The notes under the pieces were generated by a model, which was not told the DNA's origin, ran no database searches, and saw only the letters and a list, made by a program, of their open reading frames with translations. A program made the position numbers and the translations under genes. A DNA stretch of 64,000 nucleotides from Zygnema cylindricum (lineage: Eukaryota; Streptophyta; Zygnematophyceae; Zygnematales; Zygnemataceae). How positions within the stretch are numbered: position 1 is the first letter of the stretch; every line of letters starts with the position of its first letter. Below, in pieces: positions 40,727 to 52,123 of the stretch. The stretch lies in contig JBBHKE010000053.1 in the NCBI GenBank assembly GCA_037447655.1, positions 1 through 64,000 of the forward strand. Reading direction: 5' to 3'.

Positions 40727-42001
40727 GTTGTCCATAGCCTATTTTAGCCATGGATTACTCACGGAAGACACCCACAGACTACCCCAAAACAGCTATGTTT
40801 CAGACAGCACAGATCACTCCACAATAAGTAAAAGTAGTTCAAACTGCTCTCGTATGCAATATATACTAGACAATATAACCTCCCAAAATAACAGCCAGAC
40901 ACACAAAGGATTCCACGAGATAGAAGCTCCAAAGATTCCCAAAAACAACTGACAGCTTAACAACATAGCCAGGTAGACTCCTCACACAATTCTACAGAAA
41001 AAGCAGAACAGAATAAAGCTACACACATATATATTTTCTATATCATAGAATATCCACACAAAGTTTCATATCAAGATATCAATCAGAGTGATCACATGAT
41101 AGGTCAAAGATGCATAAAAACAGTTTCCCATTACTTTGATAAACTCAGCTGATACTAAAAATAAACTAAGTCCTACAATTTATAATCATAGAGTCATCTA
41201 CTGATTGCTACAATAATCAAGGAACTACACGTGTAATTAAGTACTATACACTAATAAAGACACTGTACGTCAACTGTACCAGAAGTACGTCCAAAACCCT
41301 ATTTGTAACTTTTATCCTAATTTAATCTTGTAACACTAAAATTAATTCACTACATACAAAAAACAGTTGTTTCAGATATATACAAATAGTGGCCGTATAT
41401 AAATTGTGCCACTTGCTTAGTCAGCAATTGGCGAATCCGTCCAAATGACTGTAAGCGTCCATACAAGTCAATTCTGAATTCACGGATCGTCTTAAGATGT
41501 AAAGTAGATCTTTGCGGTGGACGACAGGCGTCCAAGTCATTATTTGTGGTCCCATTTCAAATCGATGCTTAGTCAGCATGGTTCACATAAGTCTAGCCGA
41601 GTGTTGTTGTGCGGTACGAAGCATCTGAGTGCGTACGGCGGGCTTCGTCACTTGTGGTCCTGCGCGAATCGCGCCCGTCGACACGATTCCAATCAACGTT
41701 CCATATTGAATCCGTACAATAAATTTACCGGATGTCCGGTCCAAACTTCGTCCGTCCGATTTTGCAAATCCGCCCGTTCGATATTCGACACGTGTATGTG
41801 AGTGTCGGCGCCATTTCGAAATACCTGCAAAAATGTCATATGCCGACGCGTCTCCCTGTAGAAGTACGGTATACTCTTTTGTCCTTATACGACTATAACA
41901 CTATTAGGGGTCAGTACTAAAGTGTGTATACCAAAAATACTCTAAGTACTAATCCCTCTCTCATTGACCCACTTACTAAGTACTAAAGCTTTCATATCAC
42001 A
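40727..42001 (-). repeat. LTR L (copia, related to G and H)
   Basis: About 1275 bp with ends TGTTGTCC...CACAACA. The minus orientation is indicated by the flank CTAAAGCTTTAGGCGAG next to 42001, which resembles the pre-LTR sequence of H. First ~500 bp (plus coordinates) match 61192 onward (TATAGCCTATTTTAGCCATGG, ACCCACAGACTACC, AATCAGAGTGATCACA). Confidence 0.6.
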
Positions 42002-42431
42002 ACACTCGCCTAAAGCTTTAGGCTCAGTACTGCACTAAGTCTACAGAGCCGTCAACAGTAATTTAGGTTCATACTGAAGCAAGGGCTTTAGAAAATATTC
42101 TAAGTGCGAAAATTCTCTCCCACAACCGCTACTACTAAACATCCAAAACTTTATAAAAACAACAGGAAATACGTCACGAATGAGTTTGTACACCATACCA
42201 CATGGGCCCCCCGTAGAAAGATGAGGCGACCGAAACAAAGCTTTAGTAAACGCTTCCCGCTCTAAGCCGAATGATATAAGATGATCATGGACTTCTACAA
42301 TAGGGTGGATCTCTTCAAGGGCCGAGGGATGGAACAAACGTAAGGCCTCAAGTGTCGCCTCGGAAGACGGAGATGGCTAAAAAGGTCAAAAAGCACGAGG
42401 AGCTCGAGAATACTCGCCAGAATAACAAAGG
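42002..42431 (-). other. Possible 3' internal end of element L
   Basis: Minus frame 42337-42041 ends with FLKPLLQYEPKLLL, faintly like the end of copia RNase H. Otherwise unrecognised. Cut by the LTR of G at 42432. Confidence 0.3.
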
Positions 42432-43109
42432 TGTTGTTATTGGAAAGCTTTAATCCTCTCTGGTTTTGGGTTGCGAGAGAGATAGAGAGAGCTGTTCAAG
42501 ACTTAGTTTATTTTTGGGTAAGTCCGGTTCAGTTTTTTTCTAGAAGTAATGTGACAGTGAAATTGGGAGTTCACGCTTCAGTCACACTAGGGACACGCGT
42601 CGTCTGCTGCAAGGAATGCTTGAGTATGTCCTTCGTGGACATACATATATTTGGTAAGGACCACATGATTCTTGAGAGCACATCCATGGTGCCGAATTTG
42701 GTGAACGGACGGCTGACAGCTGCCGCCAACAACTGTTCACAAGGCATGACAAGATCATGATAAGTTTTCTCTATTATCGTGATCTGATTGTCGGTGTAAA
42801 TATTTGTTAGAACAAAATTTTGTATGTAGTGAATTAGTTGATTAGTGTAGAATGCGTGATTTATGACATACTTTGTGTACACAGGTATTCTGACAGTATA
42901 TTTGTGTTAGATGTACGGTTGAAATGCCTCCATACAGTTAGTATAGCTTCAGTGTAAAAGTAGGACTTCGTAAATTTTGGAGTTCAAGGAACAAATGATA
43001 TGAAAATTGGACACTCATTTTTATGTAATTTCATCTTTGAATATCTCAATGATCTATGAGCAAAATTAAGTGAAATTTTGTGTGTATGTTCTTGTGTATA
43101 TTATCTACA
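42432..43109 (+). repeat. First LTR of element G
   Basis: TGTTGTTATTGGAAAGC to TTATCTACA, ~678 bp. Followed by TTTGGTAGATTTG, where the primer site should be; it fits neither the half tRNA-iMet type nor a clear 3'-end type. Confidence 0.75.
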
Positions 43110-43219
43110 TTTGGTAGATTTGTAGGACTACAAAGTTTTTATATTACAAGTAATTATCTGTCAAAGTTGCAATTCTGCCATCGGTCTTTGTGGAAGCTTC
43201 CTCTCTTGATTTGTTCTAC

Positions 43220-44100
43220 GATGACTACTGGTGCCTCTTCTTCATCTTCAGTACCAGCAATTGTGTCAAAACAACAGGTCACGGGCCCGCTTCATGAATT
43301 GTGGTCTTTGATTTACGTGAATATTTGTATTGGGGAAATTTGGTTAAGTCTTACTTCAAGCAAGTGAAATCTATTGATGTGTTAAATGGATCCCTGGCAA
43401 AAATTGATGCCAGCTTTGATCAGAAAAATGGCCAAACTTTGCACTTAGTGAACGTTATGATGCCAAAAAAATTGTACATGACATATATTAATATTACAAA
43501 GGCATTAGAATTGTGGGATGCATTGAAATCTTCTTATGTTAAAGCTAGTGACCAGCATGAGATTATAACTGCTGGTCAAATCTATGAGTATAAGTACATA
43601 CGTGGTAGCATGGAGGAATACACTAATTGGTTTTGAATGTTATTGTCAGAAAATGCATGTTTTGCGGGGACCTTCTCCCTTTATCATCAGGCCATGATTC
43701 TCTTAAAAGGGCTTTCTAGTGAATATAAAAGAGCCTCAGATGAAATGAAAAAATTGTTTAAACCTCTTTGGAATTTGCAAACAACTATAGAGTTTATCTT
43801 GGCAGAAGAGGCTACTTACACAGTTTTAGAATTTGGAAAACCAGTTGTAGCATTCACGGCTCAATTTCAGAGGGAAAGTAGATATTAAGGGAACTAGTTT
43901 AATCCTCAATTTGAGAACTGTGTTTATTGTTCATTCTTCCAGAGTTTGTCCTTTATAGATAAAAGCTCTTGAAACAGGTATCTTTTGGAAAGGATGGTAA
44001 CACCGTGGACATCCCATTTCCTAAAAACCTTTGAATAAAACTGTTGCGTTTTCAGTGGAGGATACGAAATTAGAGAAGAAGAAGACATAGGAAGAGACAC
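43220..44100 (+). pseudogene. gag of element G1
   Basis: MTTGASSSSSVPAIVSKQQ, frame change, then LREYLYWGNLVKSYFKQVKS, LHLVNVMMPKKLYMTYI, HEIITAGQIYEYKYI, stop at 43636, then AMILLKGLSSEYKRASDEM. The knuckle region after 43890 is badly decayed. UBN2-type copia gag. Confidence 0.82.
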
Positions 44101-45340
44101 ATGAGGTGACCAGTTTTTCGAAAACTGATGACAAAGAGTTCTTTGCTCTTGTCAAAATCGATATGATGGAAGGAGAAAAGGACCTCGGATGGATAATGGA
44201 TTCCGGCAGCTCTTCACACATGTGCTGGAACAAGTCTTGGTTTAAGGAGATGTCTTTTATTCCTTTACGTCAGATATTTTATGCTTGTGACTATGCCGTT
44301 GAATAAAATGCCAAAGAAAACATAGATCTGGATTGTGTCATAGAAGGAAAGGTTGTTAAGAGAACTTTGAATGATGTCTTGTATGTTCCAAAGTTTAAGA
44401 AAAATCTCTTTTTGACGTTTGTAGTTGAAAGCAAACGATTTGAGGTTCTCCTAAAAAATGGCAACAAAATAGTGAGCAAGGATGGAAGAGTAGCTCTAGT
44501 AGGAACTAGAGGCCAAAACTTTTTGTATCGCATGGACCTGGCTAATAAAATTGATTTTGCTTACTCCAACGTCCTATGTGATAATGTTTTGTGGCATAAA
44601 AGAATTGGTCATGTGCATCATGGGAGACTTACTAAGATGATTAAGCATGATATGATAGAGGGAGTCAAGCTTGATCAAAAAGAGTCTCATGTTTATGATG
44701 GTTGTGCTCTTGGAAAGCTTCACAAGCTTCCCCTACCACAAGTTTCTGATCACCGAGCCACAGATCTCCATAGTATTATTCACTCTGATGTCTTCGGCCC
44801 GTCCAAAGTTCCCTCCCTTGGTGGCAACCGCTATTTTGTCACCTTTATAGACGACTACTCTTGGTACAGTCGCCTATACTACATGAAGGAGAAGAGAGAA
44901 GTCTTCACTCACTTTAAGCACTACAAAATCTGGGCGGAGAAACTTCACGACAAATCTATTCTTGCTTTGCGGACGAATAATAGTGGAGAGTATGTATCCT
45001 ATGCCTTTGCTAATTTTTTGAAAGAAAATGGCATCTCTTGTTAATATACTGCTGCGTACACACCTAAACAGAATGGTGTGGTCGAGAGACTTAATCGGAC
45101 TTTGACTGAATGTGCTAACTCTATAATGGACGATAAAGGTGTGGATCCAAAGTTTTGGGGGGAAGCTTTTCATTCTGATTCCTACATCAGAAATAGAGTA
45201 GAAACCCGAGCTGTTGGGGGTAAGACACCTTATGAAGTGTGGACAAGCAGAAAGCCAATTGTTGGCCATTTTAGAGTCTTTGGTAGCAAAAGTTTTATCT
45301 TGGATAATCTTCCTAATTATAAGCTTAGTCCAAAATCTAC
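44101..45340 (+). pseudogene. Protease, GAG-pre-integrase and integrase of element G1
   Basis: Protease WIMDSGSSSHMCWNKS is intact (about 44190-44240). GAG-pre-integrase: WHKRIGHVHHGRL, DGCALGKLHKLPLP. Integrase: IHSDVFGPSKVPSLGG, RTNNSGEYVS (catalytic Asp of DNSG replaced by Asn), QNGVVERLNRTL. Stops at 44306 and 45042. Confidence 0.87.
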
Positions 45341-47290
45341 CTAGTGTCTTTTTAGGCTATGATGATAAATTTGCAGGTTATAGAGTTTATAATCCTTAAA
45401 GAGGATGCCTTCAGACAGCCAAGAATATTCAAATTAAAGAAGAGAGTCAATCTGTAGATGTTTTTAGTATGGATGCATTTGAAAGGAATGAGAAATTAGA
45501 AGAGTATATCATTCTTGAGCAGGTAACTTTTACTCCATTTTCTTCTACTTCCTCTACCTCTCTCCCAAATGCCTCTTGCCCGTCAGATCCTCCTTCCCAA
45601 GTTGCTCCTTCTACAGATCCTTCTACCAATCCACTCCTTCTGCGGCAGACTAGGGGACAAACAGTTCTCGCGTCAGATTTTCCCAAGGGAAAAAGGCAAA
45701 GTAGCCGCCTTCCACGCGACCGAGTGGAGAGTGCTTTTTTTGCAAGCACAGGGGAGCCGCTTACTATTCAGGGAGCTCTTTCCGTTCCTGAAAAGGATCA
45801 TTAGATCTCGGTTGCAAATGACGAGATAAAGTCAATTATGGAAGCCCAAACTTGGGAACTTGTGGAGCTCCCACCGAACCAAAAAGCTATTGGTTGTAAG
45901 TGGGTCTTCAATTTATAATTGAATCTTGATAATACAATTGAAAGATATAAAGCTAAACCAGTTGCTAAGGGATTTTCCCAGAAGGAGGGAATTGATTATG
46001 AAGAGACCTTCTCACATGTGGTTCGCGTTCCTACTATTAGAGTTTTGTTGTCTCTTTGCGGCTTTCTTGCATGGTGATTTGGAGGAAGTAGTTTATATGA
46101 AGCAGCAAGAGATGTATGCAGAAAAAGGGAAAGAAAATCTGGTCCGTAAATTGTTGAAGTCCCTGTATGGTCTGAAATAGGCTCCGAGACAATGGATCCT
46201 GAAATTTGATGAGTTTTTAACTAATCTTCACTATACCAAGATCACTTCAGATCATTCAGTCTATTTAATGCAAAATGAGGATGGAGTGATTTATGTGGCA
46301 GTGTATGTAGTTGATTTGTCGTTGATGAGCAAATCTATCAATGAGATTAATAAAATAGAAGCAGCTCTGAATTCTCGGTTTGAAATGACGGACTTGGGTG
46401 AGGCTAAGTATATTCTAGGAATTCAGGTAGAAAGAGACAAGAAACATAAAATTATTTATTTAACTTGGAAATAAGCAATTAAGAACATGCTATAAAAGTT
46501 TGGCATGTCAGAAGCAAAGGGGAGTGCCACCCCTACGGAATCCAGGCAGAAGTTGGAGGGTACGAAAACGATGGTGGAGTTTTAGTTGATGATTTCTTGG
46601 ATTGGAGGGAGGAATATTCTATGTCCTCTATTCCTTACAGGCAGATTGTCGGAAGGCTTATTTATTTCATGAACTGTACTCGTCCGGACATCGCAGCGGC
46701 GGTTGGAGCTTTGAGCCGAAGCTTGCAAAATTCAAGGAAATTAGACTATGAGGCAGCAAAAAGAGATTTCTTTGTTATCTTCCACGAACTTGGAATCTTA
46801 AACTATCTCTCGGTGGAGAGGAAATCTTAATTCATACATGGAGCGATGCGAGCTACGGAGATATGCCCAGCCGACGCTCCACCACCGGATACATTCTGAA
46901 GATCGGCAGTGGAACTTGCTGGTGGAGCAACAAACTTCAAAAGGTAACAGCTAAGTTTACCATGGAGGCTGAGTACATGGCTGCTAGCTCGGCAGTTAAG
47001 GAGTTACTATGGGTAATGTCTCTCCTCCAGGAGCTTCTCTATATGCATTTTGGACCTCAAATAATATGGTGTGATAATCAGGCAACCATAGCAATTGCAT
47101 CTAATCCAAGTCATCACTTTAACAGTAAGCACATTGACATCAAGCTGCATTTTGTGAGAAAAAAGGTGATGGGAAAAGTCTTGAAGTTGAGTTATTTTTA
47201 CCGGATGAGCAAATGGTTGCTAACATGATGACAAAACCTTTGCCCGCTCCCAAATTAAAATTCTGTAGGGTTGCATGTGCGTTAAGTGAC
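45341..47290 (+). pseudogene. Linker, RT and RNase H of element G1
   Basis: A Ser/Thr-rich linker (45530-45720) is followed by RT: LTIQGALSVPEKD, GCKWVFN, ARQWILKFDEF-like segment and YVVD (46304-46315) in place of YVDD. A deletion near 46050 removes part of palm motif A. RNase H: SDASYGDMPSRRSTTGYI (frame change near 46830), EAEYMAASSAVKEL, WCDNQATIAIA, KHIDIKLHFV. Dead copy. Confidence 0.85.
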
Positions 47291-47315
47291 TAGTGAGTCT
47301 AAAGCTTTGGGGGAG

Positions 47316-48015
47316 TGTTATTTTTTGGAAAGCTTTAGTCCTCTCTATTTTTGGGTTGTGAGAGAGAGAGCTGTTCAAGACTTGGTTTATTTTTGGGTAA
47401 GTCCGGTTCAGATTATTTTTGAATAAGTCCGATTCAGTATTTTTCTAGATTTAGTGTGATAGTGAAATAAGGAGGTCACGGTTGAGTCACACTAAGGATA
47501 CGCATCGTCTGCTGCGAGGAATGCTTGAGTATGTCCTTTGTGGACATACATATATTTTGTAAGGACCACATGATTCTTGAGAGCACATCGACTATGCTGA
47601 ATTTGGTGATCGGACGGCTGATAGCTGCCGCCAACAACTGTTGACGAGGCGTGACTAGATCATGATAACTTTTCTCTATTATCGTGATCTGATTGTCGAT
47701 GTAAATATTTGTTAGAACAAAATTTTGTATTTAGTGAATTAGTTGATTAGTGTAGAATGCGCGATTTATGACATACCTTGTGTACAAAGGTATACTCACA
47801 ATAATTTTGTGTTAGACGTACGGGTGGAATGCCTCCGTACAGTTTAGTATAGCTTCAGTATAAAAGTAGGACTTAGTAAATTTTGGAGTTCAAGGAACAA
47901 ATGATATGAAAACTGGACACTCAATTTTAGGTAATTTAATCTCTAAATATCTCAAAGATCTGTGAGCAAAATTAAGTGAAATTTTGTGTGTATGTTTTTT
48001 TGTATGTTATCTACA
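47316..48015 (+). repeat. Shared LTR of elements G1 and G2
   Basis: TGTTATTTTTTGGAAAGC to TTATCTACA, ~700 bp, preceded by GGGGGAG. Compared with the first LTR it has an extra copy of TAAGTCCGGTTCAG/TAAGTCCGATTCAG near 47400-47430. Confidence 0.8.
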
Positions 48016-48404
48016 CTGTGGTAGACTTGTAGAACTATTTAGTAGATGTATTGCAAGTAATTATGTGTCAAAGTTGCAATTTTGCCATCGGTCTTTGTGG
48101 AAGCTTCTTCTCTTGATTTGTTCTACGATGACTACTGGTGCCTCTTCTTCATCTTCAGTATCAGCAATTCTCTTAGGACAACAGGTCACGGGCCCGCTAT
48201 CATGAATTCTGGTCTTTGATGGACGAGAATATCTGTATTGGGCAGATTTGGTTAAGTCTTACTTAAAGCAAATGAAACTTATTGATGTGAGAAGTGGATC
48301 CCTGGCAGAATTTGATGCCACCTTTGATCAAAAACATGACCAAGCTTTGCATTTAGTGAAGGTTATGATATCAAAATAATTGCATATGACATATATTAAT
48401 GTTT
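48016..48404 (+). pseudogene. gag start of element G2
   Basis: Leader and MTTGASSSSSVSAILLGQQ at 48128, then FDGREYLYWADLVKSYLKQ in the next frame, ending ...MTYINVLQ at the insertion of element I. Same gene as 43220 onward. Confidence 0.8.
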
Positions 48405-49389
48405 TGCAACTTTGTGACCTCCAGTGGTACTCAAAGTAGGCAGCTTGTTAGAAGCCTCTAGGATAACCTCTGTTCTTTAAGATATGTCTGAATGTTGCTT
48501 ACACCCTGACAGAATACAAACTTGCCAAATTGCATCCCTTGCAAGGGGTTGACTCCCCTGAGTCTGCCACAAAAAGAATCCTTGAATTTGCTCCCCTGAG
48601 CAGTTAATTATCAATGGTCAAAGATGACCCTTTTATACAAGAGCTCTCTGAGAGAGAGGCGGCTACCTCTAATTTTCTAAGTCCTAAACCCCTCTCTAAA
48701 CCCTCTTCTACTAATGTACGAAGCCAATCAATTGAGTGTACAGTACAGAAAGGTACTTGGTCCGAAGTACTTTCTGTACGGCCATTGTACAACATGGCCA
48801 ATCTGCCATATCCGAGTTCGCCACAGTATGTCTCGGAGATGCCGTCATCCAATGTCATGCTGCCACGTCTCACCCGTTGTGGTTATGATCGCAAATTGCC
48901 AAATTGACCGTTCCGTGATGCCGGCTTCTTTCTCCGTCGTTAGATTGATGTCGGCCTTAATTTATAGCCGTTAAAATACAGGTGGTACATTTCCGGTGTA
49001 ATTCTATTTTAACAGTGTCCGTGTGATTGTGGTTCGTTTGTCTGTAAATCGAACTTCTCTATTTTGTCATGTTTAAGTAGCAATTGTACCCTATATACTT
49101 CAGCACTGGTCTTAGACTACAGGGTAAGACTAGCGGCTACTTTGACGGGTGGTGGGTACCAGGATCAAATCCTGGGTCCGTCAATCTTTTTGGTAAGTCT
49201 TCCAAGAATCTGCCTTCTGGCTCTAGAAGGAGCATAGGCAGCCATGGCTCTAGCTTCCTCTCCAGCCTTTAGTGACTACGACAAGTATGGGGGGGCTTAG
49301 AGAGAGAAGCTAGAAGCAGGCTGCCTCTGCTTTTTCTTGCTCCTATTTAAATAATTTGAATAACCTAGAAAATACCTTTAATTTCAACA
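48405..49389 (-). repeat. 3' LTR of element I
   Basis: TGTTGAAATTAAAGG at 49389 to CACAAAGTTGCA at 48405, 985 bp. TATA-like region near 48640. Confidence 0.87.
49100..49191 (+). other. Antisense tRNA-like block in the LTR of I
   Basis: Plus strand: GACTAGCGGCTAC, TTGACGG, then TACCAGGATCAAATCCTGG, a perfect 5-bp T-type stem with 7-nt loop, then GTCCGTCAA that pairs with TTGACGG, then CTTTTT terminator-like run. Orientation opposite to the element. Confidence 0.55.
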
Positions 49390-51291
49390 CTCCCCTTATT
49401 TTCTGATCACTCTTAATTTTAAGCCCACATCTCTCTCTGCAAAAAATTAATTTGGGAGAAGGTACAAGCTTAGTCATCATGTCTGCCACCATCTCACTGT
49501 CTGGTCTGTATTCTAGACTTATTATTTTGTTTTCCACTTTTTCCCCTAACAAAGCTAAGTCAGATGTCCATGTGTTTTGCTTTAAAATGATGTTTGGGAT
49601 TAGCAGCAATTGCAATTGCTGCTTGATTATCACAGAATATTTTCTAAATTCCACTCTTAAGATGCCCCAATTCACCAAGCAAGGATTTGACCCACATCAA
49701 TACCTTCACAGCAGAGCAATATGCCATATACTTTGCCTCCATGGTAGACTGAGCAATGACCTTTTGCTGCTTACTGCTCCAGCAATAAGCACCATTCCCC
49801 ACATACAACACATATCCAAATGTACATCTTCTCATCGGAGCATCCCCATAGCTGGCATCACTCCAAGTGGTGATGTCAGTGTTTTCCCAACCCAGATGCA
49901 GCTATAGATCCCTAGTTCCTATGAGATATCTGAGAACCCTTTTTGCTGCTTCCCAATCCCGTTTAGTAGGAGCATTCAGACTCCTACTTAGCACTCCTAC
50001 AGCTGCTGCCAAATCTGGTCTGGTACAATTCATAAAATATATCAGACTGCCCACTACCTGTCTCTATGGAATAGTCTGCATAAACTTCTTTTCTTCTGGA
50101 CCTAATTCATCATCTAGAATTAGGATGTCTCCTTCATCACTCCCCTCACTTCCCTTCTTTAGATCCATGGGAGTCGTGCAACTGTTGGCTTTGTTCATCT
50201 GAAATTTCTCCAGCATGTTTCCAATTGCCTCTTTCTGAGTAAGTCTAATTATCATATTTTTCCTATCTCACTCTACTTGTATTCCCAGAATATAAATCTA
50301 GCCTCCCCCGTATCCTTTATTTCAAATCTTCCCTTTAGATTTATTTTTAGTTTGTTAATTTTTTTTAATGACTTACTTAGAACAAGAAGATCATCAACGT
50401 AAATTGCAATAAAGATGACACCTTCCTCATCTTCAGAAACATAAATTGAATTGTCTGAACTGATGCTAAAGATTCCCAGACTAGTAAGGAATTCATCAAG
50501 TTTCTTGTTCCACTGTCTGGGCGCCTGTTTCAAACCATAGAGAGATTTGATCAGCCGGCATACCCTACTTTCCTCTCCTTGTTCCACGAATCCTTCCGGC
50601 TGTCGCATGAAGATCTCCTCCTCTAGTTCTCCATGTAGGAAAGTTGTCTTTATGTCTATCTGGTGTACTTCCATGTCTTCTACAGCTGCCAAACTGAGAA
50701 GTTTTCGGACCGAGGGAAATCTGACGACCGGAGCGAAGGTTTCTTTGTAGTCTATTTCCTCTTCATGAGTAAAACATTTTGCCACTAACCGAGCCTTCTA
50801 CCTCTCAATTGTATTGTCGGGATTCAGTTTCAGTTTGAAAACCCACTTACATCCAATTTGTTTTCTATCAGGTGGACAGTCCACCAGCTCCCATGTATCA
50901 GCCGCCATAATTGAAGCCATCTCTTCATTGATAGCCGTCTTCCACCGGTTCCTTTCCGGACAGTTCATTGCCTCTTCATATGTTTGAGGTTCATCCGGGT
51001 GAGATAGTTTAGTTACCTTATTATTAACTTGTTTCTCTTGAAGCCTTTTGCTGCTTCTTCTCCCTCCCTCAAAATCTGCTGCAAGAATAGATGGTTCTCG
51101 TGGATTCTTTCGATTTACCATGGCTTCTCCCCTATCCCTCGGATCCATATCCGTTTCCACCACGTCTTCCGCTTGTGTCATTGGTGTTTCCAAGTTCAAG
51201 TCTTTCTCTGTCTGTTTTGGATCTGCAAGGATATCATCCGAACCTGCAAAAGTATCGTCTTCTTGAAAACCCGGATAGTTAGTGTTGTTCT
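49390..51291 (-). pseudogene. RNase H and reverse transcriptase of element I
   Basis: From 51291 downward: acidic linker (DDTFAGSDDILADP), RT with EEPQTYEEAMN-type start, GCKWVFKLKLNPDNT, HQIDIKTTFLHGE and intact YVDD (about 50390-50403). RNase H: FMNCTRPDLAAAVG, SDASYGDAPMRRCTFGYV, CDNQAAIAIAANPKH. Only a few stops (near 50795, 50273, 50060, 49645). The best preserved RT of group 1 besides B. Purine tract AATAAGGGGAG at 49400-49390. Confidence 0.87.
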
Positions 51292-51452
51292 GAGACAACA
51301 GCCGGAACCGAAGACGATGAGGATGCCGGTGTAGTCATCTCGGAACCAAACCAAGCAAGATACTTTCACAAAAACCGGTCTGAAAAACATAAACTTCAAC
51401 AGTTGATAAAACCCAAACCAGAGACACAATAGCTCTGCAAATCTACCACAAA
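51292..51452 (-). pseudogene. Leader and gag start of a second H copy
   Basis: Minus strand: ATGACTACACCGGC (51337) giving MTTPASSSSSVPAVVSEQ, nearly identical to 56218 downward. Follows the 3' LTR of H, so H is also a tandem LTR-internal-LTR-internal unit, cut at 51291. Confidence 0.8.
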
Positions 51453-52123
51453 AGTAGATAATATCAGGATGAACACACACACAAAATTACAAGTAATTCT
51501 GCCAACAGATCTGTGAGTTATCCACAGATGAAAATGCCAAAAACAGGCGGTACAGTTTTTTACTACAAAATGTTCATACCTTCAAAGTTATCTAAGTCCT
51601 ACTAATATACACTGAAGCCTATGCTGCTGAACGTACGGAGGCATACCAGCCGTACAATAAATTCCTACGGCTCGAACCGAACAAGGTACGTCATACAAAA
51701 AGATTCCTTTACTAATCAACTAACCACACAAAGACAAAAATCTACTTGACTAGATATTCACAAAGGAGTAGGATTCTATATGCCACGTCATTTGACTTGT
51801 ATGTGGTTCACATGGACCAGCATTTGTAGGCGGTTTCCCTCAGACGCGTACATATCACATTCGGCACCGTAGACAAATCTCCATTTGCCATTTTATCCTC
51901 AAGTGTATCTATGCACAAACAATCGGATATTATTGAGTGTCTTCTTTCTTGTAGTGACTTGAGTCTCGGGAGTGTATACAAATGTGTACTCCCCACCGAT
52001 CTAGTGGAACATCAATTCTGGTGTGTAATGAAACGAACTTACAACCAAACATATGCTAAGTCGTGAAACTCTCTCTCCCTCAAACTCGAGGCAAAGAGAA
52101 AACTAAAGCTTTCCAAAACAACA
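51453..52123 (-). repeat. 3' LTR of element H
   Basis: TGTTGTTTTGGAAAGC at 52123, preceded by AGGGGAG; ~671 bp. Highly similar to the 5' LTR 56332-57001 with scattered substitutions. Confidence 0.82.

Larger units (their letters stand above)
42432..48404 (+). mobile_element. Elements G1 and G2: tandem copia sharing an LTR
   Basis: LTR (42432-43109), gag, protease, integrase, RT, RNase H, LTR (47316-48015), then the leader and gag start of a second copy up to 48404, where element I begins. LTR-internal-LTR-internal arrays arise by ectopic recombination between LTRs. Confidence 0.85.
48405..51291 (-). mobile_element. Element I: copia, RT to 3' LTR
   Basis: Minus-strand group 1 element. 3' LTR 48405-49389, then RNase H and RT up to 51291, where the sequence changes abruptly to gag of an H-type element. 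The 5' half is missing. Left end follows the LTR terminus TGCA exactly. Confidence 0.85.

Noticed and set aside
43110-43130. TTTGGTAGATTTG after the G LTR as a tRNA-iMet 3'-end primer site
   Set aside because: Only TGGTA agrees with the usual TGGTATCAGAG; not enough to name a tRNA.
45469-45829. Overlapping ORFs on both strands around 45.5 kb as separate genes
   Set aside because: They are shadows of the Ser/Thr-rich integrase-RT linker of element G.
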